64,000 nucleotides of DNA from Bryopsis sp. KO-2023 (GCA_030272585.1 BSYQ01000009.1:5518001-5582000), one strand, 5' to 3'. Positions 19,249 to 30,214 are shown, counted from the first letter of the stretch. The notes: generated by a model not told the origin, from the letters alone. Numbers and translations: made by a program.

Positions 19249-21303
19249 ATGGGAGAGGATCTGTTCACAAGGACACAAGGGTTCGAGGACCTGTCGGCAC
19301 AGTGGACGGCATTAAAAGTACGGCGCAATGTCAGTCAGTGGCGACGAATTGGTACGTCGCAAGAGGTACTGCGAATTATCTCGGGTGGTGTGAAAGTGCG
19401 GTTTGACGGTACACCACGAACGCAGCAGTTCAGTGGATCTTTTCTTAAGTCAGAAACTCAAAGAAAAGAATGGAAGGAAATCAGAAAGGATTATTTAGAG
19501 AAGGGTGCAATTAGCATCGTGGATAATCCTGATAAATCGGCTCATGTCAGCCGATCTTTTTTGGTACCAAAAAAAGATGAATTTGGGAATAGAACTGGGC
19601 AGCGTCTGATAATAGACCTGAGGCCTTTAAATGCACAGGTGTTGCCCTATCCTGTGCATTACGAGGATTTGCGCTCGTTGCCTCATATGCTGCGCCAGAA
19701 CGATTTTTTGATTAAGTTCGATTTGAAGGACGCCTTTTTTCACGTCGGCATTCATCCAGATCATAAGAAATTCTTTCAATTCGAAGTGGATGGTGAACGT
19801 TTCCAATGCGAGGTGTTGCCGTTTGGATTCAGGGGTTCGCCTAAAATTTATTGTGATTTGATTAAGAATTTGGTCAGGTTTTTGAGAAACCCAGGGATGA
19901 TAAAAGAAATGAAAAAAGAGGGAACAGATGATTTTTTATACGAGTACTGGAAGCGTTATAGAAACGAGAAGAGAGTGAGATTGACGTGGTACTTGGATGA
20001 TTTTCTCTGCATGCATTCCTCGGCTGCAGAGTTGAGAATTTTTGGTCGAATCATCAGAGGAATATTCGATCAGATGGGGATATCGTGGAAGGACTCCAAG
20101 TGTGTGTGGGATCCCTGCCAGAAGCTGCAACATTTGGGGTTCCTCGTTGACAGCAAGGCAGCGTTGTTTGTGCTCCCACCACACAGGCTGGAGCTCCTTC
20201 GAAAACATGCTCTTACCCTGCGACTGCAGATCCTCAGGAGTGGCCGTCGCATACCGGCCAGGAAATTGGCTTCTTTTCTGGGTTTCGCCCAGTCATGCGC
20301 CCCCGCAATCAAAGGAACGAGGTTCTGGCTGCGCCACCTGTACGATTGTCTCAAAGGCAAGAAGAACTGGAGCACCAGAGTGCAGGTTTCACGGCCTGCC
20401 ATCGCAGCACTGCGGTTTTGGGAGCAGCTGTCTCCCGAGAAGACCACGATGTGCATATGGCGGCCACCTCATTCGGGAGACCTCGCGGTGGATGCCAGCT
20501 TGACGGGATGGGGAGCGTCTCTGAAGATCCATGAGAAGGCTTCGGAGGACGCCCCACCGATGGCTTTGGCGGCAGGATTCTGGACGGGGGAAGAGCATAT
20601 AAACCTACGAGAGCTGCAAGCAGTGGGTTTGGCAGTCAAGGCCTTCAAAGACAAGATCAGGGATCGGCGTTTGAAGTGCATCACCGACAGTCAGGTGATT
20701 GCTGCCATATTACGGAGTCAATGTTCGCGTTCGAGTCCGTTGTTCCAGGAGTACAAGCGGCTCTATTGGCTATTGGAAGCCATGAACATTGATTTCCAAG
20801 TGGAGTGGATTCCCAGCGCTCAGAACGTGTACCCCGATGCGCTGTCGCGGCTTTCGGAGAAGCAAGAGTACAGGTTGAACCCGAAGATCTTCGAGAAGCT
20901 GCAGGAGCGGTTTCATCTGACGATCGACCGCTTTGCCTCGTTGGGTACACGACAGCTTGGGAGATTCAACAGTCTGGATCGCGAGCCAGGGACGGAGGGG
21001 ACGAATTGCATGAATCAGAGCTTGGACTTGTGGAGGGCGGAGAGGAACTGGGTGTTCCCTCCCATCGAGAACGTTCCAGAAGTAGTGAAGCACCTTCTGG
21101 AGCACTCCCTCCCATGCCTGCTGTTGGTGCCACGTTGGTTGGACCGATGGTGGCATCAAGACCTGATGGCTGAGGCAACTCTGATCACAGTTCTGAATCC
21201 CAATGCGGCGACGATCCTGCCCGGGAGATTCGGAGGGCAAACACCTCCAGGCGCGAGCTATTGGCGCTGGAGCGTTTTCAAGACGGGTTTGCCAGGATGG
21301 TAA
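19249..21303 (+). CDS. DIRS reverse transcriptase-RNase H (D1)
   Basis: An open frame of 684 codons from the ATG at 19249 (MGEDLFTRTQG). That start is chosen because D0 and D2 begin MGDDL at the same place; the frame is open 11 codons further up. RT motif A is FDLKDAFFHVG (about residue 157), motif B LPFGFRGSP (about 190) and catalytic YLDDFL (about 248). RNase H shows DASLTGWGAS (about 415), RELQAVGLAV, ITDSQ and PDALSR. It ends SVFKTGLPGW, TAA. It is undamaged, in contrast to the ruined gag and recombinase around it. Confidence 0.9.
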   Translation: MGEDLFTRTQGFEDLSAQWTALKVRRNVSQWRRIGTSQEVLRIISGGVKVRFDGTPRTQQFSGSFLKSETQRKEWKEIRKDYLEKGAISIVDNPDKSAHVSRSFLVPKKDEFGNRTGQRLIIDLRPLNAQVLPYPVHYEDLRSLPHMLRQNDFLIKFDLKDAFFHVGIHPDHKKFFQFEVDGERFQCEVLPFGFRGSPKIYCDLIKNLVRFLRNPGMIKEMKKEGTDDFLYEYWKRYRNEKRVRLTWYLDDFLCMHSSAAELRIFGRIIRGIFDQMGISWKDSKCVWDPCQKLQHLGFLVDSKAALFVLPPHRLELLRKHALTLRLQILRSGRRIPARKLASFLGFAQSCAPAIKGTRFWLRHLYDCLKGKKNWSTRVQVSRPAIAALRFWEQLSPEKTTMCIWRPPHSGDLAVDASLTGWGASLKIHEKASEDAPPMALAAGFWTGEEHINLRELQAVGLAVKAFKDKIRDRRLKCITDSQVIAAILRSQCSRSSPLFQEYKRLYWLLEAMNIDFQVEWIPSAQNVYPDALSRLSEKQEYRLNPKIFEKLQERFHLTIDRFASLGTRQLGRFNSLDREPGTEGTNCMNQSLDLWRAERNWVFPPIENVPEVVKHLLEHSLPCLLLVPRWLDRWWHQDLMAEATLITVLNPNAATILPGRFGGQTPPGASYWRWSVFKTGLPGW

Positions 21304-22200
21304 CCTGTTGGTTTTTTGGTTTATTGGTGCGACAAAATCATCGACATCGATCTGGAGCGACAGGTGATTTTGCTTTCGCAGTGGTTGGAAACAATGGAAC
21401 AGTTTTGCACGTTTGGGCACGAGGAAACATCTGGGGATCCCGTTCCAACAGTGTGGCAAAGTCCTCTTAACGAGAAGAAAGAGGCAAAATTTTTGGTTCC
21501 GTATCGTGGGGAAGACTTTGGAGCATTCCGACGCTCAGGAACAGGAGGGGCGGTGCTGGTTTCTGCTGATACCTTCAAGTCCAGTGGCACTCTGAAGTCC
21601 AGCAGCGCCCCCTTCACATTTTATTCGATATCGAGCCTGATGTGGCTCTTTTGGGTACAACTTGCTGATAATCCCGTCGATGATCAATGGGCTGCTGACC
21701 GGGTGAACATGCAACTGCAACGGAGGATGGACTCCACGCGTTCCCGGCAGCCATACTGGAGGTATTTGGCAGCTCTGACCGATGATATCACTATCGAGGT
21801 GTGGCACGACGTGTTGTTGTGCATTTTAATGTTTTTGCTATCGATGGCATTTGCCCGGCGAGGCATTCTTGGTAATAGGAGGAAACACTAAAACAAGGAG
21901 GCCATGTGCGGGAAAGCAATGAGGCTCTCGTGGCCCACGTTTTCTAGAATTATGCCTCTGGCGATTGGATGAGCTACCAGCTCTGAGGGAGGGGCTACAG
22001 CAGCAGTCAATACGATATTCCAGGTGGAGAGTCCACGTTCGGGTTCATTGGAGCGGGTTCTTCAAGGTGAAGTAACCGAACGTGGGGTTGACGGCGCCTG
22101 CAGACCCCTGGGGCCCCCGCTTGTTCGCGGGATCGATGGCATCTTCTGCTGTGCTGGTGAGCGAGGACTCCCTGCCTCCATCACGAGCATCGATGGTTAA
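21304..22200 (+). pseudogene. D1 tyrosine recombinase remnant
   Basis: An N-terminal stretch (WCDKIIDIDLERQVILLSQW) is in frame to a TAA near 21891. The central catalytic block of the D2 enzyme is missing, and the C-terminal part is recognisable only in pieces (GGATAAVNTIFQVES). The H-x-x-R segment is replaced by a stop (W-stop-ATSSE), so the enzyme is lost. D3 carries the same lesion. Confidence 0.85.
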
Positions 22201-23499
22201 GGGGCAAAATGATTCTATCAAAACAATGGCTGTGTTTATTGGGACAATTCTGGTTTATATTTTAAGATGTTGTATTTTATTATCTAGTGTTCATGTGTGT
22301 CCGTGTTCTTGGGTGGGACTGCCCCAACGATTTTCCGTCATAAATGTCTTCAACGTCAGTTGAAAAGTTTATGCGGCAGTTGGGCACAGGGCGGGTAGTT
22401 TCGTGGTTGTGGAGGTACTTGGCTTAGCTGTACTCGTTTGAGTGGTCAGGATTTGATGTGCGTATTCGGTGGTTCTGGTGCTGCCAGGGTGGCAGTCAGA
22501 CATTTAGTTTGTGCGGTTCTGATTGCAGCATTACAATGCACAGCACAGCATCGCTGTACGACTGTAGTGCTGCACAGCAAGGATATAAGCGGGCCATTTG
22601 TTTTGCTATTCACTTTTCTGCTCTCCCACCCACCCGCCCGGTCTATCGGCTTTTTGAATAACATTAGGAAGTTTGGATAAATGGGTTTTTATGGATTTTA
22701 TGGGTTTTTGTCGCTCTCTGGCTCCGAAAAGCCAAACTGGGATATTCTTCTTTGAGAAGGCAAAATGATTCTATCAAAACAATGGCTGTGTTTATTGGGA
22801 CAATTCTGGTTTATATTTTAAGATGTTGTATTTTATTAGCTAGTGTTCATGTGTGTCCGTGTTCTTGGGTGGGACTGCCCCAACGATTTTCCGTCATAAA
22901 TTGTCCGTTTTGTTTGGCCGCTGGGGTTTCGACGCCTGAAAACGAGGTGCATTTTCTTTTTGCTTGTCCGCTTTATGTGCGGTTGCGTGTGAACTCGGTC
23001 GTGGAAGAGAGTCGTGGCTCTCTGTTTCGTTTGTTTAATTGTCCGGGGCAGGTTCGTGTGGCTGTTTATATTCGCCGGGCGCTCGCCTTGCGTAGAGAGT
23101 GGTTGGACGCTCGTTCGTAGTGGGCTTGTAGCGACTGGTGGTGTTTGTTTTTCGTTGTTCTGGATGTTTCGTTTGATAAGAAAGTTGGTGTTCTTTGTTG
23201 TTTGCTCTGTTTGTTGGGCGCTCGCTCTGGGTTTCTGAGTTGGAAGCGACCGATTCTTGTGTTTCGTTTTATGTTTTGACGTTTGGGCTCTTTCTTGAGT
23301 TTCGATTGGGGATTTCTGGTTTCAGAGACGTTGGAACTTTTTTGTTTTAGGAGATTTTGTTCATTTAGGAGTTGATTACATTCAGAGGCTTTTGCCTTGC
23401 TTCGAACGTTGGGACACGATTCACTCATGTATGTCGTTGCAACAGGGCGGTTTGCCCTACGCAACTTGTAATCCTTGTTTCCTTGTTTCCTTCGATCCC

Positions 23500-24320
23500 G
23501 CGAACAAGCGGGGGCCCTAGGGGTCTGCAGGCGCCGTCAACCCCACGTTCAGTTACGCCACCTTGAAGAACCCGCTCCAATGAACCCGAACGTCGACCCT
23601 CCACCTGGAATATCGTATTGACTGCTGCTGTAGCCCCTCCCTCAGAGCTGGTAGCTCATCCAATCGCCAGAGGCATAATTCTAGAAAACGTGGGCCACGA
23701 GAGCCTCATTGCTTTCCCGCACATGGCCTCCTTGTTTTAATGTTTCCTCCTAGGACCAAGAATGCCTCGCCGGGCAAATGCCATCGATAGCAAAAACATT
23801 AAAATGCACAACAGCACGTCGTGCCACACCTCGATAGTGATATCATCGGTCAGAGCTGCCAAATACCTCCAGTATGGCTGCCGGGAACGCGTGGAGTCCA
23901 TCCTCCGTTGCAGTTGCATGTTCACCCGGTCAGCAGCCCATTGACCATCGACGGGATTATCAGCAAGTTGTACCCAAAAGAGCCACATCAGGCTCGATAT
24001 CGAATAAAATGTGAAGGGGGCGCTGCTGGACTTCAGAGTGCCACTGGACTTGAAGGTATCAGCAGAAACCAGCACCGCCCCTCCTGTTCCTGAGCGTCGG
24101 AATGCTCCAAAGTCTTCCCCACGATACGGAACCAAAAATTTTGCCTCTTTCTTCTCGTTAAGAGGACTTTGCCACACTGTTGGAACGGGATCCCCAGATG
24201 TTTCCTCGTGCCCAAACGTGCAAAACTGTTCCATTGTTTCCAGCCACTGCGAAAGCAAAATCAACTGTCGCTCCAGATCGATGTCGATGATTTTGTCGCA
24301 CCAATAAACCAAAAAACCAA
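23500..24320 (-). pseudogene. D3 tyrosine recombinase remnant
   Basis: Matches the D1 remnant almost throughout, including the lost central block and the stop in place of the H-x-x-R box. Small differences from D1 (for example GPRRKH for GNRRKH at the end of the first frame) show that the copies are independent insertions of one already defective lineage. Confidence 0.8.
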
Positions 24321-24324
24321 CAGG

Positions 24325-26379
24325 TTACCATCCTGGCAAACCCGTCTTGAAAACGCTCCAGCGCCAGTAGCTCGCGCCTGGAGGTGTTTGCCCTCCGAAT
24401 CTCCCGGGCAGGATCGTCGCCGCATTGGGATTCAGAACTGTGATTAGAGTTGCCTCAGCCATCAGGTCTTGATGCCACCATCGGTCCAACCAACGTGGCA
24501 CCAACAGCAGGCATGGGAGGGAGTGCTCCAGAAGGTGCTTCACTACTTCTGGAACGTTCTCGATGGGAGGGAACACCCAGTTCCTCTCCGCCCTCCACAG
24601 GTCCAAGCTCTGATTCATGCAATTCGTCCCCTCCGTCCCTGGCTCGCGATCCAGACTGTTGAATCTCCCAAGCTGTCGTGTACCCAACGAGGCAAAGCGG
24701 TCGATCGTCAGATGAAACCGCTCCTGCAGCTTCTCGAAGATCTTCGGGTTCAACCTGTACTCTTGCTTCTCCGAAAGCCGCGACAGCGCATCGGGGTACA
24801 CGTTCTGAGCGCTGGGAATCCACTCCACTTGGAAATCAATGTTCATGGCCTCCAATAGCCAATAGAGCCGCTTGTACTCCTGGAACAACGGACTCGAACG
24901 CGAACATTGACTCCGTAATATGGCAGCAATCACCTGACTGTCGGTGATGCACTTCAAACGCCGATCCCTGATCTTGTCTTTGAAGGCCTTGACTGCCAAA
25001 CCCACTGCTTGCAGCTCTCGTAGGTTTATATGCTCTTCCCCCGTCCAGAATCCTGCCGCCAAAGCCATCGGTGGGGCGTCCTCCGAAGCCTTCTCATGGA
25101 TCTTCAGAGACGCTCCCCATCCCGTCAAGCTGGCATCCACCGCGAGGTCTCCCGAATGAGGTTGCCGCCATATGCACATCGTGGTCTTCTCGGGAGACAG
25201 CTGCTCCCAAAACCGCAGTGCTGCGATGGCAGGCCGTGAAACCTGCACTCTGGTGCTCCAGTTCTTCTTGCCTTTGAGACAATCGTACAGGTGGCGCAGC
25301 CAGAACCTCGTTCCTTTGATTGCGGGGGCGCATGACTGGGCGAAACCCAGAAAAGAAGCCAATTTCCTGGCCGGTATGCGACGGCCACTCCTGAGGATCT
25401 GCAGTCGCAGGGTAAGAGCATGTTTTCGAAGGCGCTCCAGCCTGTGTGGTGGGAGCACAAACAACGCTGCCTTGCTGTCAACGAGGAACCCCAAATGTTG
25501 CAGCTTCTGGCAGGGATCCCACACACACTTGGAGTCCTTCCACGATATCCCCATCTGATCGAATATTCCTCTGATGATTCGACCAAAAATTCTCAACTCT
25601 GCAGCCGAGGAATGCATGCAGAGAAAATCATCCAAGTACCACGTCAATCTCACTCTCTTCTCGTTTCTATAACGCTTCCAGTACTCGTATAAAAAATCAT
25701 CTGTTCCCTCTTTTTTCATTTCTTTTATCATCCCTGGGTTTCTCAAAAACCTGACCAAATTCTTAATCAAATCACAATAAATTTTAGGCGAACCCCTGAA
25801 TCCAAACGGCAATACTTCGCACTGGAAACGTTCACCATCTACTCCGAATTGAAAGAATTTCTTATGATCTGGATGAATCCCGACGTGAAAAAAGGCGTCC
25901 TTCAAATCGAACTTGATCAAAAAATCATTCTGGCGCAGCATATGAGGCAACGAGCGCAAATCCTCGTAATTCACAGGATAGGGCAACACCTGTGCATTTA
26001 AAGGCCTCAGGTCTATTATCAGACGCTGCCCAGTTCTATTCCCAAATTCATTTTTTTTTGGTACCAAAAAAGATCGGCTGACATGATCCGATTTATCAGG
26101 ATTATCCACGATGCTAATTGCACCCTTCTCTAAATAATCCTTTCTGATTTCCTTCCATTCTTTTCTTTGAGTTTCTGACTTAAGAAAAGATCCACTGAAC
26201 TGCTGCGTTCGTGGTGTACCGTCAAACCGCACTTTCACACCACCCGAGATAATTCGCAGTACCTCTTGCGACGTACCAATTCGTCGCCACTGACTGACAT
26301 TGCGCCGTACTTTTAATGCCGTCCACTGTGCCGACAGGTCCTCGAACCCTTGTGTCCTTGTGAACAGATCCTCTCCCAT
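24325..26379 (-). CDS. DIRS reverse transcriptase-RNase H (D3)
   Basis: A 684-codon open frame from MGEDLF, the third undamaged copy of this enzyme in the window. It carries the same motifs as D1: FDLKDAFFHVG, LPFGFRGSP, YLDDFL for the polymerase, DASLTGWGAS and ITDSQ for RNase H, and the terminus SVFKTGLPGW. It differs from D1 by scattered substitutions only (for example KKNEFGN for KKDEFGN), with no stop or frameshift. An in-frame extension of 11 codons upstream exists in D1 and D3 but not in D0. Confidence 0.9.
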   Translation of the reverse strand: MGEDLFTRTQGFEDLSAQWTALKVRRNVSQWRRIGTSQEVLRIISGGVKVRFDGTPRTQQFSGSFLKSETQRKEWKEIRKDYLEKGAISIVDNPDKSDHVSRSFLVPKKNEFGNRTGQRLIIDLRPLNAQVLPYPVNYEDLRSLPHMLRQNDFLIKFDLKDAFFHVGIHPDHKKFFQFGVDGERFQCEVLPFGFRGSPKIYCDLIKNLVRFLRNPGMIKEMKKEGTDDFLYEYWKRYRNEKRVRLTWYLDDFLCMHSSAAELRIFGRIIRGIFDQMGISWKDSKCVWDPCQKLQHLGFLVDSKAALFVLPPHRLERLRKHALTLRLQILRSGRRIPARKLASFLGFAQSCAPAIKGTRFWLRHLYDCLKGKKNWSTRVQVSRPAIAALRFWEQLSPEKTTMCIWRQPHSGDLAVDASLTGWGASLKIHEKASEDAPPMALAAGFWTGEEHINLRELQAVGLAVKAFKDKIRDRRLKCITDSQVIAAILRSQCSRSSPLFQEYKRLYWLLEAMNIDFQVEWIPSAQNVYPDALSRLSEKQEYRLNPKIFEKLQERFHLTIDRFASLGTRQLGRFNSLDREPGTEGTNCMNQSLDLWRAERNWVFPPIENVPEVVKHLLEHSLPCLLLVPRWLDRWWHQDLMAEATLITVLNPNAATILPGRFGGQTPPGASYWRWSVFKTGLPGW

Positions 26380-26489
26380 AGGCTCTGTCCTGTTCTGTTT
26401 TCGTTCCTCCATTCCTTGATGAACGCCTTGATGTGCGCCTGACCCTGTATTGCCGTTTCTTCACAGCACGCAGGACAGGCAGTACAAAC

Positions 26490-26730
26490 CCTAGCTTTCT
26501 GGCCCCATCACTTGGCGCACCAGAGCAAGGGTATGGCGCAGCACAGCACTTGGAGCGAACAGCAGGCGCCGTGGACGTGGTTGTGGGCGAGACAGCAGCA
26601 GCGAATTGTCGATCTGGCCGTTCACAAAACGACCCCTCCACGAACTCGTCGATGTAGTGCCCCAGGTCGCGATCAGGTAGGTGGTGTGCGGTGTGACGAT
26701 CCTCTTCCAGAGAGTGTCGCTCCACACACT
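26490..26730 (-). pseudogene. D3 gag-like ORF remnant
   Basis: Same truncated remnant as in D1: DLGHY and LVRQVMGP blocks of the D2 first ORF with the interior deleted. It confirms that D0, D1 and D3 derive from one internally deleted ancestor. Confidence 0.7.
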
Positions 26731-27056
26731 GAGATCTCCTCACTAGGAGCCAGCAAACGAATTGCTGGGCTGCTCGAAGAGCAGAAAAGTGAATAGCAAA
26801 ACAAATGGCCCGCTTATATCCTTGCTGTGCAGCACTACAGTCGTACAGCGGTGCTGTGCTGTGCATTGTAATGCTGCAATCAGAACCGCACAAACTAAAT
26901 GTCTGACTGCCACCCTGGCATCACCAGAACCACCGAATACGCACATCAAATCCTGACCACTCAAACGAGTACAGCTGAGCCAAGTACCTGCATAACCACG
27001 AAACTACCCGCCCTGTGCCCAACTGCCGCATAAACTTTTCAACTGACGTTGAAGAC

Positions 27057-27905
27057 ATGAACAGAAAGAAACGAGGCCAACCTGTCTTGCTCGCGAGCCC
27101 CCAAACGAAAACGCCCTGCATTCACCTGCGGATTCCACTCCTGACGGAACGACAAACTTAGAACAACAGGCATGTGATCCGACGCAATCGTCTCCGGACA
27201 CACACGCAAAGAATCAGCAAATGCAAACAGCCCCGGCGATCCCAAAACGTAATCAATCAACTGCAAACCACCCTTAGAGCCCAAACGAAACGTGGGCAAG
27301 CCCTGAGCGTCGCCCGAAACACGACCGTTGAAAATCCTGAGATAATTTTCTGAGCACAAACGAAGCAAAAGCCGACCATTGGCGTCAACACCACGAGAAT
27401 CACTAGAAACACGAACTGGCAAGTCCGGAACGTCCGGCCCATCACTAGAAACTGCAGTGCTAGCGTTGAAATTACCCAGAACCAAAACAAAACGAGAATC
27501 GCCAAGCGTACCCAAACCAGAAATCTCATCCGAAAGAATGTCCCACACATCCAAATCGCGAAAATCAGAGCCTGCAGAAGGCAGGTAGCAACCAAAACAA
27601 ATCAACTCAGAAGGACCAATAAAACAACGAACCCCAACAATCGAACTGCTGGCGTCTTGCACCTCCAAAAACGAAACTGATGCATCCAAAGACTTCCGTA
27701 CCATAACCCCAACACCCCCAGACCGTCGACGTACCCCCTGACGTGACCGTAACAAAACAGAAAAATCCGAAAACCGTTCATAAAACGCCTCATCCCCAAT
27801 CTCTTGCAAAAACAAAATATCAACCTGGTCTAAAACATCTTCGAAAAAACAACCCTTCCAATCAGCCGCCGCCCGGACATTCCAAGTCCCCACCCTCAGG
27901 AACAC
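27057..27905 (-). pseudogene. LINE apurinic-type endonuclease (ORF2 N-terminus)
   Basis: An APE/exonuclease III-fold endonuclease that would nick the target to prime reverse transcription. Motifs in order: GTWNVR (about residue 6), LFLQEIG with the catalytic Glu, SGGVGVMV, GNFNAS, IDYVLGS and the SDHMPVVLSL terminal box. The third motif is normally GDxN; here the Asp is Asn, which should impair catalysis. The frame has no ATG ahead of GTWNVR. It is in frame with ORF1 and separated from it by a single TAG and five codons. It runs into D3 at 27056 after QDRLASFLSVH. Confidence 0.85.
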
Positions 27906-27920
27906 CGAACGGCGGCACCC

Positions 27921-28845
27921 CTAGTTACCACCCGAGGTGGAAACCAACGCCATAGACGAACCTGGTGGTGGCATGGAAGAAGCGGGAGCCGGCGCAGAAG
28001 GACGAGCGCGAACAGGGCCATAAACAAGGTCATTGAGAGCGCTCTGGTCCATAAAGAGAGAACGCCAACGTGTGTCCTGTGCCAGCAAACCAACGGGCAG
28101 TGGTGCACCCGAGACCGGAACCACGAACAATTTCTCCTCAGCGAAAAAAGCCCGTGATATCCTCGAATTCGCCTTGCGCGACTCATCCCAAGCAAGGTGA
28201 TGCACAGGCATCAACTCCCGACTCAGTTGAAGCTGACGCTGAGTCAAGTCCCTCCTGACCACCAACCCAGAAGGAAGGCCGTGACCAGATTGCACCAACA
28301 TCTTGATGTCCCTACGGCTCTCCCACAGACGTTCGGCCGCAAGGTCCGACTTGAAGCGCACGAGCACCATTCGTGCACGGCCAGAAGTGGACGATCCCAA
28401 TCGCGACACAAACGAGACTTGGGAGGACCAAGAGTCCGTCGTCACTGCAGTCTCGTCCTGTAACTCCCGTTGAAGGTTGTCCAACAAAGTTTTGATCGAT
28501 TCCCGCAACGCAGGTCCACGTTCCCCAGGGCCTTCCTCAATGCCCGCAAAGATCAGATTCTTCCGCTTCGACTGTTTGGCCACCTCATCCGCAAGAGAAC
28601 TCAGGCGGTCATCCAAGGTACCAATGGCCCGTTTCACCTCTTCCGTAGAGCCAGCATCCGGGGGGGATTGTTCTAATTTGTCGAGACGAGCCTCCAAAGC
28701 CTGAAAACGGCTATCAGTAGTGTGCCGCAGCTGATTGAGATCCGTCACACACTCATTCACCTGCGACGTCAACCGCTCCAGGTTCGCAATACCTCGCACC
28801 AGCGAAACCAATACCTTTTGAATCCCCACCAAGCTCTCAAGGAAA
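27921..28845 (-). CDS. LINE ORF1 protein, coiled-coil and RNA-binding part
   Basis: An ORF1-type nucleic-acid-binding protein of a LINE. A coiled-coil-like heptad region (DLNQLRHTTDSRFQALEARL, continuing DKLEQ) is followed by a block resembling the L1-type RRM (RKNLIFAGIEE, then VSFVSRLGSSTSGRARMVLV). A C-terminal domain and a Pro/Ser-rich tail follow (SSMPPPGSSMALVSTSGGN, TAG). The N-terminus is cut off by a LINE-A insertion at 28846; its own start is at 30130. ORF1 would package LINE RNA into RNPs. Placement in the L1/Tx1 type is by resemblance and not proven. Confidence 0.75.
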
Positions 28846-29829
28846 CAAGGAAACAAGGATTACAAGTTGCGTAGGGCAAACCGCCCTGTTGCAACGACAT
28901 ACATGAGTGAATCGTGTCCCAACGTTCGATGCAAGGCAAAAGCCTCTGAATGTAATCAACTCCTAAATGAACAAGATCTCCTAAAACAAAAAAGTTCCAA
29001 CGTCTCTGAAACCAGAAATCCCCAATCGAAACTCAAGAAAGAGCCCAAACGTCAAAACATAAAACCAAACACAAGAATCGGTCGCTTCCAACTCAGAAAC
29101 CCAGAGCGAGCGCCCAACAAACAAAGCAAACAACAAAGAACACCAACTTCCCCATCACACGAAACATCCAGAAGAACGAAAAACAAACACCACCAGTCGC
29201 TACAAGCCCACTACGAACGAGCGTCCAACCACTCCCTACGCAAGGCGAGCGCCCGGCGAATATAAACAGCCACACGAACCTGCCCCGGACAATTAAACAA
29301 ACGAAACAGAGAGCCACGACTCTCTTCCACGACCGAGTTCACACGCAACCGCACATAAAGCGGACAAGCAAAAAGAAAATGCACCTCGTTTTCAGGCGTC
29401 GAAACCCCAGCGTCCAAACAAAACGGACAATACCTCTCGTTCAAAGGCACGTCTCTATCACTCAAGTCCACAGCATCGATCTCCAAACCGTGAAGACGAG
29501 CCCGAAAACGCACCCAAGTCGTACGCAAACCCAAATCCGTAAAAGAAGACAGCGCCTTCGTGTAACAAAACGTCGGTTTGAACCGATTGTAATACGCCAC
29601 GATACGCGGATGTCGAGAACGCAACTGACCCACAATATCTGCCTTATAGGCACGCGCCCAGGTCGCCACGTCCACCTCCACAAACCCATCGAACTGTGGA
29701 ACAAAGCGTCTCACCATATCACGAAACTGGACCCACCAAGAACGCCGAGAATCCGGCTGACCACGCAACCAGAACAGCATCGCCCGCGTGGGATGCGTCG
29801 CCGGCAATTGCAGCAGGCGATTCCAAAAC
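28846..29829 (-). mobile_element. LINE-A copy inserted in LINE-D ORF1
   Basis: A ~980-bp 5'-truncated minus-strand LINE-A: GGAAACAA-type tail at left, stem-loop, 3' UTR and RT C-terminal coding (29211-29829, CPFC...HFLFAC). Only a 4-bp CTCA is shared by the two edges. It fuses ORF1 codons to RT codons in one misleading long frame. Confidence 0.85.
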
Positions 29830-30130
29830 TCACGCAAGTATTCACCATTCAGAGGCCTTGTGGAAACATTGGATTGTAAGAATGCAACATCCTCATCATC
29901 CAAACACAAGCCGGAGCGGCTACGGGGCCGCGGGGTACCCGGTAAGGAACCGCCATCAGCAGCAGGCGCATCAGCAGCCCGACGCTTATCACGTGCGATC
30001 CCTTCCATATCACCAGCAGCTGTCTCACGAGATGCACCTTCCAGCGACAGAACAGGCCTGCCACCATGCTGAATGAGAGCCTCACGCACACGACGCTGAC
30101 CCTCTGAAGCGTCCTGAGATCCGGACATAT
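29830..30130 (-). pseudogene. LINE ORF1 N-terminal part
   Basis: Starts with ATG at 30130 (MSGSQDASEGQRRVREALIQ) and runs to LREF at the LINE-A junction; ORF1 then resumes left of 28846. The segment is Gly/Ala/Arg-rich and looks disordered, as is usual ahead of an ORF1 coiled coil. No motif identifies it alone. Assignment rests on its position between a repeat-bearing 5' UTR and the coiled-coil part, in the same orientation. Confidence 0.6.
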
Positions 30131-30214
30131 CACTCCAAAAACGGTGAAGAACGCCAAACGAAAAGATGGTGACCAGAACGCCCGTGAATGTCCAATGCAA
30201 GGAAAGTCGTCAGC

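Larger units (their letters stand above)
18572..22900 (+). mobile_element. D1, DIRS-like element with split direct repeats
   Basis: A 4.3-kb plus-strand element. A1 is at about 18572-18850, then gag remnant, RT-RNase H and recombinase remnant, then B1 (22205-22345), A2 (22346-22624), a unique spacer and B2 (22761-22900). The A1...B1-A2-B2 order is the split-direct-repeat architecture known from PAT/Ngaro-type elements. The LINE-A flanks rejoin exactly (GAGGTA to TTGTCCG) with no target duplication. Confidence 0.88.
15668..23490 (+). mobile_element. LINE-A copy inserted in D3, carrying three nested elements
   Basis: A 5'-truncated LINE-A on the plus strand, flanked by the 8-bp duplication TTCGATCC (15660-15667 and 23491-23498). 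Its own sequence lies at 15668-15973, 16118-17047, 18120-18571 and 22901-23490, ending in stem-loop and GGAAACAA-type tail. The gaps are a LINE-A 3' end (15974-16117), a LINE-A variant (17048-18119) and the DIRS-like element D1 (18572-22900). Removing them restores LINE-A order. Confidence 0.88.
23491..27056 (-). mobile_element. D3 DIRS-like element, main part
   Basis: The 5' two thirds of D3 on the minus strand: A1 at the right edge (to GTTGAAGAC, 27056), gag remnant, RT-RNase H and recombinase remnant. Its 3' end lies far to the left (15181-15667 and 9899-10008) because of later insertions. It is inserted in the endonuclease region of LINE-D. Confidence 0.85.
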
